Notes: generated from the sequence alone by a model not told the origin. A DNA stretch of 64,000 bases from Apostichopus japonicus (GCF_037975245.1 NC_092564.1:10766484-10830483), one strand, 5' to 3'; shown: positions 13,901 to 29,040, counted from the stretch's first letter. A program made the numbers and translations.

Positions 13901-16900
13901 GAGAGTCTCGATCATCAGCTGGTACGGTGCGCCAAGCCATCGCGCCACTGTATGGACTGAGATATTAGGTGGATTAACTAATACTTACAGCTCCCCGTGT
14001 AGGCACTTGCTGTAAAAGATCGGCAAAAGACGTCATCACCCGGGGTTCGAACCACGGATGCAAAAGAGAGTCTCGATCTTCAGCTCGTACAGTGCGCCAA
14101 GCCATCGCGCCACTGTATGGACTGAGATATTAGGTGGATTAACTAATACTTACAGCTCCCCGTGTAGGCACTTGCTGTAAAAGATCGGCAAAAGACGTCA
14201 TCACCCGGGGTTCGAACCACGGATGCAAAAGAGAGTCTCGATCTTCAGCTCGTACAGTGCGCCAAGCCATCGCGCCACTGTATGGACTGAGATATTAGGT
14301 GGATTAACTAATACTTAGCTCCCCGTGTAGGCACTTGCTGTAAAAGATCGGCAAAAGACGTCATCACCCGGGGTTCGAACCACGGATGCAAAAGAGAGTC
14401 TCGATCTTCAGCTCGTACAGTGCGCCAAGCCATCGCGCCACTGTATGGACTGAGATATTAGGTGGATTAACTAATACTTACAGCTCCCCGTGTAGGCACT
14501 TGCTGTAAAAGATCGGCAAAAGACGTCATCACCCGGGGTTCGAACCACGGATGCAAAAGAGAGTCTCGATCTTCAGCTCGTACAGTGCGCCAAGCCATCG
14601 CGCCACTGTATGGACTGAGATATTAGGTGGATTAACTAATACTTACAGCTCCCCGTGTAGGCACTTGCTGTAAAAGATCGGCAAAAGACGTCATCACCCG
14701 GGGTTCGAACCACGGATGCAAAAGAGAGTCTCGATCTTCAGCTCGTACAGTGCGCCAAGCCATCGCGCCACTGTATGGACTGAGATATTAGGTGGATTAA
14801 CTAATACTTACAGCTCCCCGTGTAGGCACTTGCTGTAAAAGATCGGCAAAAGACGTCATCACCCGGGGTTCGAACCACGGATGCAAAAGAGAGTCTCGAT
14901 CATCAGCTCGTACAGTGCGCGGAGCCATCGCGCCACTGTATGGACTGAGAGATTAGGTGGATTAACTTATCCTTACAGCTCCCCGTGTAGGCACTTGCTG
15001 TAAAAGATCGGCAAAAGACGTCATCACCCGGGGTTCGAACCACGGATGCAAAAGCGAGTCTCGATCTTCAGCTCGCACAGTGCGCCGAGCCATCGCGCCA
15101 CTGTATGGACTGAGATATTAGGTGGATTAACTAATACTTACAGCTCCCCGTGTAGGCACTTGCTGTAAAAGATCGGCAAAAGACGTCATCACCCGGGGTT
15201 CGAACCACGGATGCAAAAGAGAGTCTCGATCTTCAGCTCGCACAGTGCGCCGAGCCATCGCGCCACTGTATGGACTGAGATATTAGGTGGATTAACTAAT
15301 ACTTACAGCTCCCCGTGTAGGCACTTGCTGTAAAAGATCGGCAAAAGACGTCATCACCCGGGGTTCGAACCACGGATGGAAAGAGAGTCTCGATCATCAG
15401 CTCGCACAGTGCGCGGAGCCATCGCGCCACTGTATGGACTGAGATATTAGGTGGATTAACTAATACTTACAGCTCCCCGTGTAGGCACTTGCTGTAAAAG
15501 ATCGGCAAAAGACGTCATCACCCGGGGTTCGAACCACGGATGCAAAAGAGAGTCTCGATCATCAGCTCGCACAGTGCGCGGAGCCATCGCGTCACTGTAT
15601 GGACTGAGATATTAGGTGGATTAACTAATACTTACAGCTCCCCGTGTAGGCACTTGCTGTAAAAGATCGGCAAAAGACGTCATCACCCGGGGTTCGAACC
15701 ACGGATGCAAAAGAGAGTCTCGATCATCAGCTCGCACAGTGCGCGGAGCCATCGCGCCACTGTATGGACTGAGATATTAGGTGGATTAACTAATACTTAC
15801 AGCTCCCCGTGTAGGCACTTGCTGTAAAAGATCGGCAAAAGACGTCATCACCCGGGGTTCGAACCACGGATGCAAAAGCGAGTCTCGATCATCAGCTCGC
15901 ACAGTGCGCCGAGCCATCGCGCCACTGTATGGACTGAGATATTAGGTGGATTAACTAATACTTACAGCTCCCCGTGTAGGCACTTGCTGTAAAAGATCGG
16001 CAAAAGACGTCATCACCCGGGGTTCGAACCACGGATGCAAAAGAGAGTCTCGATCATCAGCTCGCACAGTGCGCCGAGCCATCGCGCCACTGTATGGACT
16101 GAGATATTAGGTGGATTAACTAATACTTACAGCTCCCCGTGTAGGCACTTGCTGTAAAAGATCGGCAAAAGACGTCATCACCCGGGGTTCGAACCACGGA
16201 TGCAAAAGAGAGTCTCGATCTTCAGCTCGCACAGTGCGCCAATCCATCGCGCCACTGTATGGACTGAGATATTAGGTGGATTAACTAATACTTACAGCTC
16301 CCCGTGTAGGCACTTGCTGTAAAAGATCGGCAAAAGACGTCATCACCCGGGGTTCGAACCACGGATGCAAAAGAGAGTCTCGATCTTCAGCTCGTACAGT
16401 GCGCCGAGCCATCGCGCCATCGTATGGACTGAGATATTAGGTGGATTAACTAATACTTACAGCTCCCCGTGTAGGCACTTGCTGTAAAAGATCGGCAAAA
16501 GACGTCATCACCCGGGGTTCGAACCACGGATGCAAAAGAGAGTCTCGATCTTCAGCTCGTACAGTGCGCCGAGCCATCGCGCCATCGTATGGACTGAGAT
16601 ATTAGGTGGATTAACTAATACTTACAGCTCCCCGTGTAGGCACTTGCTGTAAAAGATCGGTAAAAGACGTCATCACCCGGGGTTCGAACCACGGATGCAA
16701 AAGAGAGTCTCGATCTTCAGCTCGTACAGTGCGCCGAGCCATCGCGCCATCGTATGGACTGAGATATTAGGTGGATTAACTAATACTTACAGCTCCCCGT
16801 GTAGGCACTTGCTGTAAAAGATCGGCAAAAGACGTCATCACCCGGGGTTCGAACCACGGATGCAAAAGAGAGTCTCGATCTTCAGCTCGTACAGTGCGCC

Positions 16901-17600
16901 GAGCCATCGCGCCATCGTATGGACTGAGATATTAGGTGGATTAACTAATACTTACAGCTCCCCGTGTAGGCACTTGCTGTAAAAGATCGGCAAAAGACGT
17001 CATCACCCGGGGTTCGAACCACGGATGCAAAAGAGAGTCTCGATCTTCAGCTCGTACAGTGCGCCGAGCCATCGCGCCATCGTATGGACTGAGATATTAG
17101 GTGGATTAACTAATACTTACAGCTCCCCGTGTAGGCACTTGCTGTAAAAGATCGGCAAAAGACGTCATCACCCGGGGTTCGAACCACGGATGCAAAAGAG
17201 AGTCTCGATCTTCAGCTCGTACAGTGCGCCGAGCCATCGCGCCATCGAATGGACTGAGATATTAGGTGGATTAACTAATACTTACAGCTCCCCGTGTAGG
17301 CACTTGCTGTAAAAGATCGGCAAAAGACGTCATCACCCGGGGTTCGAACCACGGATGCAAAAGAGAGTCTCGATCTTCAGCTCGTACAGTGCGCCGAGCC
17401 ATCGCGCCACTGTATGGACTGAGATATTAGGTGGATTAACTAATACTTACAGCTCCCCGTGTAGGCACTTGCTGTAAAAGATCGGCAAAAGACGTCATCA
17501 CCCGGGGTTCGAACCACGGATGCAAAAGAGAGTCTCGATCACCAGCTCGCACAGTGCGCCGAGCCATCGCGCCATCGTATGGACAGAGATATTACGTGGA
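10906..17600. repeat. Higher-order repeat: block of about 24 units duplicated in tandem
   Basis: Rare variants recur at one offset. CGGTAAAAGA has its T at 12704 and again at 16661. CATCGAATGG has its A at 13291 and again at 17248. Both offsets are 3957 bp, which is 24 units minus the 3 bp lost at the two small deletions near 14318 and 15377. A third marker, GCGTCACTG (11800 and 15592), is offset by 23 units, so one unit was gained or lost between copies. The block also brings the GCACAGTGCG and CATCG haplotypes not seen to its left. Confidence 0.85.
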
Positions 17601-18339
17601 TTAACTAATACTTACAGCTCCCCGTGTAGGCACTTGCTGTAAAAGATCGGCAAAAGACGTCATCACCCGGGGTTCGAACCACGGATGCAAAAGAGAGTCT
17701 CGATCACCAGCTCGCACAGTGCGCCAAGCCATCGCGCCATCGTATGGACAGAGATATTACGTGGATTAACTAATACTTACAGCTCCCCGTGTAGGCACTT
17801 GCTGTAAAAGATCGGCAAAAGACGTCATCACCCGGGGTTCGAACCACGGATGCAAAAGAGAGTCTCGATCACCAGCTCGCACAGTGCGCCAAGCCATCGC
17901 GCCATCGTATGGACAGAGATATTAGGTGGATTAACTAATACTTACAGCTCCCCGTGTAGGCACTTGCTGTAAAAGATCGGCAAAAGACGTCATCACCCGG
18001 GGTTCGAACCACGGATGCAAAAGAGAGTCTCGATCACCAGCTCGCACAGTGCGCCAAGCCATCGCGCCATCGTATGGACAGAGATATTAGGTGGATTAAC
18101 TAATACTTACAGCTCCCCGTGTAGGCACTTGCTGTAAAAGATCGGCAAAAGACGTCATCACCCGGGGTTCGAACCACGGATGCAAAAGAGAGTCTCGATC
18201 ACCAGCTCGCACAGTGCGCCAAGCCATCGCGCCATCGTATGGACAGAGATATTAGGTGGATTAACTAATACTTACAGCTCCCCGTGTAGGCACTTGCTGT
18301 AAAAGATCGGCAAAAGACGTCATCACCCGGGGTTCGAAC

Positions 18340-21300
18340 CACGGATGCAAAAGAGAGTCTCGATCACCAGCTCGCACAGTGCGCCAAGCCATCGCGCCAC
18401 TGTATGGACTGAGAGATTAGGTGGATTAACTAATCCTTACAGCTCCCCGTGTAGGCACTTGCTGTAAAAGATCGGCAAAAGACGTCATCACCCGGGGTTC
18501 GAACCACGGATGCAAAAGAGAGTCTCGATCACCAGCTCGCACAGTGCGCCAAGCCATCGCGCCACTGTATGGACTGAGAGATTAGGTGGATTAACTAATC
18601 CTTACAGCTCCCCGTGTAGGCACTTGCTGTAAAAGATCGGCAAAAGACGTCATCACCCGGGGTTCGAACCACGGATGCAAAAGAGAGTCTCGATCATCAG
18701 CTCGCACAGTGCGCGGAGCCATCGCGCCACTGTATGGACTGAGAGATTAGGTGGATTAACTAATACTTACAGCTCCCCGTGTAGGCACTTGCTGTAAAAG
18801 ATCGGCAAAAGACGTCATCACCCGGGGTTCGAACCACGGATGCAAAAGAGAGTCTCGATCATCAGCTCGCACAGTGCGCGGAGCCATCGCGCCACTGTAT
18901 GGACTGAGAGATTAGGAGGATTAACTAATACTTACAGCTCCCCGTGTAGGCACTTGCTGTAAAAGATCGGCAAAAGACGTCATCACCCGGGGTTCGAACC
19001 ACGGATGCAAAAGAGAGTCTCGATCATCAGCTCGCACAGTGCGCGGAGCCATCGCGCCACTGTATGGACTGAGAGATTAGGAGGATTAACTAATACTTAC
19101 AGCTCCCCGTGTAGGCACTTGCTGTAAAAGATCGGCAAAAGACGTCATCACCCGGGGTTCGAACCACGGATGCAAAAGAGAGTCTCGATCATCAGCTCGC
19201 ACAGTGCGCGGAGCCATCGCGCCACTGTATGGACTGAGAGATTAGGAGGATTAACTAATACTTACAGCTCCCCGTGTAGGCACTTGCTGTAAAAGATCGG
19301 CAAAAGACGTCATCACCCGGGGTTCGAACCACGGATGCAAAAGAGAGTCTCGATCATCAGCTCGCACAGTGCGCGGAGCCATCGCGCCACTGTATGGACT
19401 GAGAGATTAGGTGGATTAACTAATACTTACAGCTCCCCGTGTAGGCACTTGCTGTAAAAGATCGGCAAAAGACGGCATCACCCGGGGTTCGAACCACGGA
19501 TGCAAAAGAGAGTCTCGATCATCAGCTCGCACAGTGCGCGGAGCCATCGCGCCACTGTATGGACTGAGAGATTAGGTGGATTAACCAATACTTACAGCTC
19601 CCCGTGTAGGCAATTGCTGTAAAAGATCGGCAAAAGACGTCATCACCCGGGGTTCGAACCACGGATGCAAAAGAGAGTCTCGATCATCAGCTCGCACGGT
19701 GCACGGAGCCATCGCGCCACTGTATGGACTGAGATATTAGGTGGATTAACTAATACTTACAGCTCCCCGTGTAGGCACTTGCTGTAAAAGATCGGCAAAA
19801 GACGTCATCACCCGGGGTTCGAACCACGGATGCAAAAGAGAGTCTCGATCATCAGCTCGCACGGTGCGCGGAGCCATCGCGCCATCGTATGGACAGAGAT
19901 ATTAGGTGGATTAACTAATACTTACAGCTCCCCGTGTAGGCACTTGCTGTAAAAGATCGGCAAAAGACGTCATCACCCGGGGTTCGAACCACGGATGCAA
20001 AAGAGAGTCTCGATCACCAGCTCGCACAGTGCGCCAAGCCATCGCGCCATCGTATGGACAGAGATATTAGGTGGATTAACTAATACTTACAGCTCCCCGT
20101 GTAGGCACTTGCTGTAAAAGATCGGCAAAAGACGTCATCACCCGGGGTTCGAACCACGGATGCAAAAGAGAGTCTCGATCACCAGCTCGCACAGTGCGCC
20201 AAGCCATCGCGCCACTGTATGGACTGAGAGATTAGGTGGATTAACTAATCCTTACAGCTCCCCGTGTAGGCACTTGCTGTAAAAGATCGGCAAAAGACGT
20301 CATCACCCGGGGTTCGAACCACGGATGCAAAAGAGAGTCTCGATCATCAGCTCGCACAGTGCGCGGAGCCATCGCGCCACTGTATGGACTGAGAGATTAG
20401 GTGGATTAACTAATACTTACAGCTCCCCGTGTAGGCACTTGCTGTAAAAGATCGGCAAAAGACGTCATCACCCGGGGTTCGAACCACGGATGCAAAAGAG
20501 AGTCTCGATCATCAGCTCGCACAGTGCCCGGAGCCATCGCGCCACTGTATGGACTGAGAGATTAGGAGGATTAACTAATACTTACAGCTCCCCGTGTAGG
20601 CACTTGCTGTAAAAGATCGGCAAAAGACGTCATCACCCGGGGTTCGAACCACGGATGCAAAAGAGAGTCTCGATCATCAGCTCGCACAGTGCGCGGAGCC
20701 ATCGCGCCACTGTATGGACTGAGAGATTAGGAGGATTAACTAATACTTACAGCTCCCCGTGTAGGCACTTGCTGTAAAAGATCGGCAAAAGACGTCATCA
20801 CCCGGGGTTCGAACCACGGATGCAAAAGAGAGTCTCGATCATCAGCTCGCACAGTGCGCGGAGCCATCGCGCCACTGTATGGACTGAGAGATTAGGAGGA
20901 TTAACTAATACTTACAGCTCCCCGTGTAGGCACTTGCTGTAAAAGATCGGCAAAAGACGTCATCACCCGGGGTTCGAACCACGGATGCAAAAGAGAGTCT
21001 CGATCATCAGCTCGCACAGTGCGCGGAGCCATCGCGCCACTGTATGGACTGAGAGATTAGGTGGATTAACTAATACTTACAGCTCCCCGTGTAGGCACTT
21101 GCTGTAAAAGATCGGCAAAAGACGGCATCACCCGGGGTTCGAACCACGGATGCAAAAGAGAGTCTCGATCATCAGCTCGCACAGTGCGCGGAGCCATCGC
21201 GCCACTGTATGGACTGAGAGATTAGGTGGATTAACCAATACTTACAGCTCCCCGTGTAGGCAATTGCTGTAAAAGATCGGCAAAAGACGGCATCACCCGG

Positions 21301-24300
21301 GGTTCGAACCACGGATGCAAAAGAGAGTCTCGATCATCAGCTCGCACAGTGCGCGGAGCCATCGCGCCACTGTATGGACTGAGATATTAGGTGGATTAAC
21401 CAATACTTACAGCTCCCCGTGTAGGCAATTGCTGTAAAAGATCGGCAAAAGACGTCATCACCCGGGGTTCGAACCACGGATGCAAAAGAGAGTCTCGATC
21501 ATCAGCTCGCACGGTGCGCGGAGCCATCGCGCCACTGTATGGACTGAGAGATTAAGTGGATTAACTAATACTTACAGCTCCCCGTGTAGGCACTTGCTGT
21601 AAAAGATCGGCAAAAGACGTCATCACCCGGGGTTCGAACCACGGATGCAAAAGAGAGTCTCGATCATCAGCTCGCACGGTGCGCGGAGCCATCGCGCCAC
21701 TGTATGGACTGAGAGATTAAGTGGATTAACTAATACTTACAGCTCCCCGTGTAGGCACTTGCTGTAAAAGATCGGCAAAAGACGTCATCACCCGGGGTTC
21801 GAACCACGGATGCAAAAGAGAGTCTCGATCATCAGCTCGCACAGTGCGCGGAGCCATCGCGCCATCGTATGGACAGAGATATTAGGTGGATTAACTAATA
21901 CTTACAGCTCCCCGTGTAGGCACTTGCTGTAAAAGATCGGCAAAAGACGTCATCACCCGGGGTTCGAACCACGGATGCAAAAGAGAGTCTCGATCACCAG
22001 CTCGCACAGTGCGCCAAGCCATCGCGCCATCGTATGGACAGAGATATTAGGTGGATTAACTAATACTTACAGCTCCCCGTGTAGGCACTTGCTGTAAAAG
22101 ATCGGCAAAAGACGTCATCACCCGGGGTTCGAACCACGGATGCAAAAGAGAGTCTCGATCACCAGCTCGCACAGTGCGCCAAGCCATCGCGCCATCGTAT
22201 GGACAGAGATATTAGGTGGATTAACTAATACTTACAGCTCCCCGTGTAGGCACTTGCTGTAAAAGATCGGCAAAAGACGTCATCACCCGGGGTTCGAACC
22301 ACGGATGCAAAAGAGAGTCTCGATCATCAGCTCGCACAGTGCGCCAAGCCATCGCGCCACTGTATGGACTGAGAGATTAGGTGGATTAACTAATACTTAC
22401 AGCTCCCCGTGTAGGCACTTGCTGTAAAAGATCGGCAAAAGACGTCATCACCCGGGGTTCGAACCACGGATGCAAAAGAGAGTCTCGATCATCAGCTCGC
22501 ACAGTGCGCGGAGCCATCGCGCCACTGTATGGACTGAGAGATTAGGTGGATTAACTAATACTTACAGCTCCCCGTGTAGGCACTTGCTGTAAAAGATCGG
22601 CAAAAGACGTCATCACCCGGGGTTCGAACCACGGATGCAAAAGAGAGTCTCGATCATCAGCTCGCACAGTGCGCGGAGCCATCGCGCCACTGTATGGACT
22701 GAGAGATTAGGAGGATTAACTAATACTTACAGCTCCCCGTGTAGGCACTTGCTGTAAAAGATCGGCAAAAGACGTCATCACCCGGGGTTCGAACCACGGA
22801 TGCAAAAGAGAGTCTCGATCATCAGCTCGCACAGTGCGCGGAGCCATCGCGCCACTGTATGGACTGAGAGATTAGGAGGATTAACTAATACTTACAGCTC
22901 CCCGTGTAGGCACTTGCTGTAAAAGATCGGCAAAAGACGTCATCACCCGGGGTTCGAACCACGGATGCAAAAGAGAGTCTCGATCATCAGCTCGCACAGT
23001 GCGCGGAGCCATCGCGCCACTGTATGGACTGAGAGATTAGGTGGATTAACCAATACTTACAGCTCCCCGTGTAGGCAATTGCTGTAAAAGATCGGCAAAA
23101 GACGTCATCACCCGGGGTTCGAACCACGGATGCAAAAGAGAGTCTCGATCATCAGCTCGCACGGTGCACGGAGCCATCGCGCCACTGTATGGACTGAGAT
23201 ATTAGGTGGATTAACTAATACTTACAGCTCCCCGTGTAGGCACTTGCTGTAAAAGATCGGCAAAAGACGTCATCACCCGGGGTTCGAACCACGGATGCAA
23301 AAGAGAGTCTCGATCATCAGCTCGCACGGTGCGCGGAGCCATCGCGCCACTGTATATACTGAGAGATTAAGTGGATTAACTAATACTTACAGCTCCCCGT
23401 GTAGGCACTTGCTGTAAAAGATCGGCAAAAGACGTCATCACCCGGGGTTCGAACCACGGATGCAAAAGAGAGTCTCGATCATCAGCTCGCACAGTGCGCG
23501 GAGCCATCGCGCCACTGTATGGACTGAGAGATTAGGTGGACTAACTAATACTTACAGCTCCCCGTGTAGGCACTTGCTGTAAAAGATCGGCAAAAGACGT
23601 CATCACCCGGGGTTCGAACCACGGATGCAAAAGAGAGTCTCGATCACCAGCTCGCACAGTGCGCCAAGCCATCGCGCCATCGTATGGACAGAGATATTAG
23701 GTGGATTAACTAATACTTACAGCTCCCCGTGTAGGCACTTGCTGTAAAAGATCGGCAAAAGACGTCATCACCCGGGGTTCGAACCACGGATGCAAAAGAG
23801 AGTCTCGATCACCAGCTCGCACAGTGCGCCAAGCCATCGCGCCATCGTATGGACAGAGATATTAGGTGGATTAACTAATACTTACAGCTCCCCGTGTAGG
23901 CACTTGCTGTAAAAGATCGGCAAAAGACGTCATCACCCGGGGTTCGAACCACGGATGCAAAAGAGAGTCTCGATCATCAGCTCGCACAGTGCGCCAAGCC
24001 ATCGCGCCATCGTATGGACAGAGATATTAGGTGGATTAACTAATACTTACAGCTCCCCGTGTAGGCACTTGCTGTAAAAGATCGGCAAAAGACGTCATCA
24101 CCCGGGGTTCGAACCACGGATGCAAAAGAGAGTCTCGATCACCAGCTCGCACAGTGCGCCGAGACATCGCGCCACCGTATGGACAGAGATATTAGGTGGA
24201 TTAACTAATACTTACAGCTCCCCGTGTAGGCACTTGCTTTAAAAGATCGGCAAAAGACGTCATCACCCGGGGTTCGAACCACGGATGCAAAAGAGAGTCT

Positions 24301-25080
24301 CGATCACCAGCTCGCACAGTGCGCCGAGACATCGCGCCACCGTATGGACAGAGAGATTAGGTGGATTAACTAATACTTACAGCTCCCCGTGTAGGCACTT
24401 GCTGTAAAAGATCGGCAAAAGACGTCATCACCCGGGGTTCGAACCACGGATGCAAAAGAGAGTCTCGATCACCAGCTCGCACAGTGCGCGGAGCCATCGC
24501 GCCACTGTATGGACTGAGAGATTAGGAGGATTAACTAATACTTACAGCTCCCCGTGTAGGCACTTGCTGTAAAAGATCGGCAAAAGACGTAATCACCCGG
24601 GGTTCGAACCACGGATGCAAAAGAGAGTCTCGATCATCAGCTCGCACAGTGCGCGGAGCCATCGCGCCATCGTATGGACTGAGAGATTAGGTGGATTAAC
24701 TAATACTTACAGCTCCCCGTGTAGGCACTTGCTGTAAAAGATCGGCAAAAGACGTCATCACCCGGGGTTCGAACCACGGATGCAAAAGAGAGTCTCGATC
24801 ATCAGCTCGCACAGTGCGCGGAGCCATCGCGCCACTGTATGGACTGAGAGATTAGGTGGATTAACTAATACTTACAGCTCCCCGTGTAGGCACTTGCTGT
24901 AAAAGATCGGCAAAAGACGTCATCACCCGGGGTTCGAACCACGGATGCAAAAGAGAGTCTCGATCATCAGCTCGCACAGTGCGCGGAGCCATCGCGCCAC
25001 TGTATGGACTGAGAGATTAGGTGGATTAACCAATACTTACAGCTCCCCGTGTAGGCAATTGCTGTAAAAGATCGGCAAAA
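18340..25080. repeat. Higher-order repeat with 10- to 12-unit period, about four rounds
   Basis: A string of marked units (GAGATTAGGAGGA units, then GACGGCATCA, then TTAACCAATA with GGCAATTGC) repeats. GACGGCATCA occurs at 19471 and 21121, 1650 bp apart (10 units), with an extra local copy near 21286. GTAGGCAATT occurs at 21421, 23071 and 25051, giving steps of 1650 and 1980 bp (10 and 12 units). Units with ATCACCAGCTCGCAC and GGACAGAG separate the rounds. Confidence 0.85.
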
Positions 25081-27390
25081 GACGTCATCACCCGGGGTTC
25101 GAACCACGGATGCAAAAGAGAGTCTCGATCATCAGCTCGCACGGTGCGCGGAGCCATCGCGCCACTGTATGGACTGAGAGATTAGGTGGATTAACTAATC
25201 CTTACAGCTCCCCGTGTAAGCACTTGCTGTAAAAGATCGGCAAAAGACGTCATCACCCGGGGTTCGAACCACGGATGCAAAAGAGAGTCTCGATCATCAG
25301 CTCGCACGGTGCGCGGAGCCATCGCGCCACTGTATGGACTGAGATATTAGGTGGATTAACTAATCCTTACAGCTCCCCGTGTAAGCACTTGCTGTAAAAG
25401 ATCGGCAAAAGACGTCATCACCCGGGGTTCGAACCACGGATGCAAAAGAGAGTCTCGATCATCAGCTCGCACGGTGCGCGGAGCCATCGCGCCACTGTAT
25501 GGACTGAGATATTAGGTGGATTAACTAATCCTTACAGCTCCCCGTGTAAGCACTTGCTGTAAAAGATCGGCAAAAGACGTCATCACCCGGGGTTCGAACC
25601 ACGGATGCAAAAGAGAGTCTCGATCATCAGCTCGCACGGTGCGCGGAGCCATCGCGCCACTGTATGGACTGAGATATTAGGAGGATTAACTAATCCTTAC
25701 AGCTCCCCGTGTAAGCACTTGCTGTAAAAGATCGGCAAAAGACGTCATCACCCGGGGTTCGAACCACGGATGCAAAAGAGAGTCTCGATCATCAGCTCGC
25801 ACGGTGCGCGGAGCCATCGCGCCACTGTATGGACTGAGATATTAGGAGGATTAACTAATCCTTACAGCTCCCCGTGTAGGCACTTGCTGTAAAAGATCGG
25901 CAAAAGACGTCATCACCCGGGGTTCGAACCACGGATGCAAAAGAGAGTCTCGATCATCAGCTCGCACGGTGCGCCAAGCCATCGCGCCACTGTATGGACT
26001 GAGATATTAGGTGGATTAACTAATCCTTACAGCTCCCCGTGTAGGCACTTGCTGTAAAAGATCGGCAAAAGACGTCATCACCCGGGGTTCGAACCACGGA
26101 TGCAAAAGAGAGTCTCGATCATCAGCTCGCACGGTGCGCGGAGCCATCGCGCCACTGTATGGACTGAGAGATTAAGTGGATTAACTAATCCTTACAGCTC
26201 CCCGTGTAGGCACTTGCTGTAAAAGATCGGCAAAAGACGTCATCACCCGGGGTTCGAACCACGGATGCAAAAGAGAGTCTCGATCATCAGCTCGCACAGT
26301 GCGCGGAGCCATCGCGCCACTGTATGGACTGAGAGATTAAGTGGATTAACTAATACTTACAGCTCCCCGTGTAAGCACTTGCTGTAAAAGATCGGCAAAA
26401 GACGTCATCACCCGGGGTTCGAACCACGGATGCAAAAGAGAGTCTCGATCATCAGCTCGCACAGTGCGCGGAGCCATCGCGCCACTGTATGGACTGAGAG
26501 ATTAAGTGGATTAACTAATACTTACAGCTCCCCGTGTAGGCACTTGCTGTAAAAGATCGGCAAAAGACGTCATCACCCGGGGTTCGAACCACGGATGCAA
26601 AAGAGAGTCTCGATCATCAGCTCGCACGGTGCGCCAAGCCATCGCGCCACTGTATGGACTGAGATATTAGGTGGATTAACTAATACTTACAGCTCCCCGT
26701 GTAGGCACTTGCTGTAAAAGATCGGCAAAAGACGTCATCACCCGGGGTTCGAACCACGGATGCAAAAGAGAGTCTCGATCATCAGCTCGCACGGTGCGCC
26801 AAGCCATCGCGCCACTGTATGGACTGAGATATTAGGTGGATTAACTAATACTTACAGCTCCCCGTGTAGGCACTTGCTGTAAAAGATCGGCAAAAGACGT
26901 CATCACCCGGGGTTCGAACCACGGATGCAAAAGAGAGTCTCGATCTTCAGCTCGTACAGTGCGCGGAGCCATCGCGCCACTGTATGGACTGAGATATTAG
27001 GTGGATTAACTAATACTTACAGCTCCCCGTGTAAGCACTTGCTGTAAAAGATCGGCAAAAGACGTCATCACCCGGGGTTCGAACCACGGATGCAAAAGAG
27101 AGTCTCGATCATCAGCTCGTACAGTGCGCGGAGCCATCGCGCCACTGTATGGACTGAGATATTAGGTGGATTAACTAATACTTACAGCTCCCCGTGTAAG
27201 CACTTGCTGTAAAAGATCGGCAAAAGACGTCATCACCCGGGGTTCGAACCACGGATGCAAAAGAGAGTCTCGATCATCAGCTCGCACGGTGCGCGGAGCC
27301 ATCGCGCCACTGTATGGACTGAGATATTAGGTGGATTAACTAATCCTTACAGCTCCCCGTGTAGGCACTTGCTGTAAAAGATCGGCAAAA

Positions 27391-28380
27391 GACGTCATCA
27401 CCCGGGGTTCGAACCACGGATGCAAAAGAGAGTCTCGATCATCAGCTCGTACGGTGCGCGGAGCCATCGCGCCACTGTATGGACTGAGATATTAGGTGGA
27501 TTAACTAATCCTTACAGCTCCCCGTGTAGGCACTTGCTGTAAAAGATCGGCAAAAGACGTCATCACCCGGGGTTCGAACCACGGATGCAAAAGAGAGTCT
27601 CGATCATCAGCTCGTACGGTGCGCGGAGCCATCGCGCCACTGTATGGACTGAGATATTAGGTGGATTAACTAATCCTTACAGCTCCCCGTGTAGGCACTT
27701 GCTGTAAAAGATCGGCAAAAGACGTCATCACCCGGGGTTCGAACCACGGATGCAAAAGAGAGTCTCGATCATCAGCTCGTACGGTGCGCGGAGCCATCGC
27801 GCCACTGTATGGACTGAGATATTAGGTGGATTAACTAATCCTTACAGCTCCCCGTGTAGGCACTTGCTGTAAAAGATCGGCAAAAGACGTCATCACCCGG
27901 GGTTCGAACCACGGATGCAAAAGAGAGTCTCGATCATCAGCTCGTACGGTGCGCGGAGCCATCGCGCCACTGTATGGACTGAGATATTAGGTGGATTAAC
28001 TAATCCTTACAGCTCCCCGTGTAGGCACTTGCTGTAAAAGATCGGCAAAAGACGTCATCACCCGGGGTTCGAACCACGGATGCAAAAGAGAGTCTCGATC
28101 ATCAGCTCGTACGGTGCGCGGAGCCATCGCGCCACTGTATGGACTGAGATATTAGGTGGATTAACTAATCCTTACAGCTCCCCGTGTAGGCACTTGCTGT
28201 AAAAGATCGGCAAAAGACGTCATCACCCGGGGTTCGAACCACGGATGCAAAAGAGAGTCTCGATCATCAGCTCGTACGGTGCGCGGAGCCATCGCGCCAC
28301 TGTATGGACTGAGATATTAGGTGGATTAACTAATCCTTACAGCTCCCCGTGTAGGCACTTGCTGTAAAAGATCGGCAAAA
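27391..28380. repeat. Local homogeneous run of about six units (ATCATC/GTACGG/GCGGAG/ATCCTT type)
   Basis: Six successive units here share one haplotype without visible differences, inside an otherwise mixed region. The same haplotype forms a second run near 51.2-52.4 kb. This looks like a local amplification of single units, a different scale from the multi-unit blocks. Confidence 0.75.
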
Positions 28381-29040
28381 GACGTCATCACCCGGGGTTC
28401 GAACCACGGATGCAAAAGAGAGTCTCGATCTTCAGCTCGTACAGTGCGCCAAGCCATCGCGCCACTGTATGGACTGAGATATTAGGTGGATTAACTAATC
28501 CTTACAGCTCCCCGTGTAGGCACTTGCTGTAAAAGATCGGCAAAAGACGTCATCACCCGGGGTTCGAACCACGGATGCAAAAGAGAGTCTCGATCTTCAG
28601 CTCGTACAGTGCGCCAAGCCATCGCGCCACTGTATGGACTGAGTTATTAGGTGGATTAACTAATACTTACAGCTCCCCGTGTAAGCACTTGCTGTAAAAG
28701 ATCGGCAAAAGACGTCATCACCCGGGGTTCGAACCACGGATGCAAAAGAGAGTCTCGATCATCAGCTCGTACAGTGCGCGGAGCCATCGCGCCACTGTAT
28801 GGACTGAGATATTAGGTGGATTAACTAATACTTACAGCTCCCCGTGTAGGCACTTGCTGTAAAAGATCGGCAAAAGACGTCATCACCCGGGGTTCGAACC
28901 ACGGATGCAAAAGAGAGTCTCGATCATCAGCTCGTACGGTGCGCGGAGCCATCGCGCCACTGTATGGACTGAGATATTAGGTGGATTAACTAATACTTAC
29001 AGCTCCCCGTGTAGGCACTTGCTGTAAAAGATCGGCAAAA

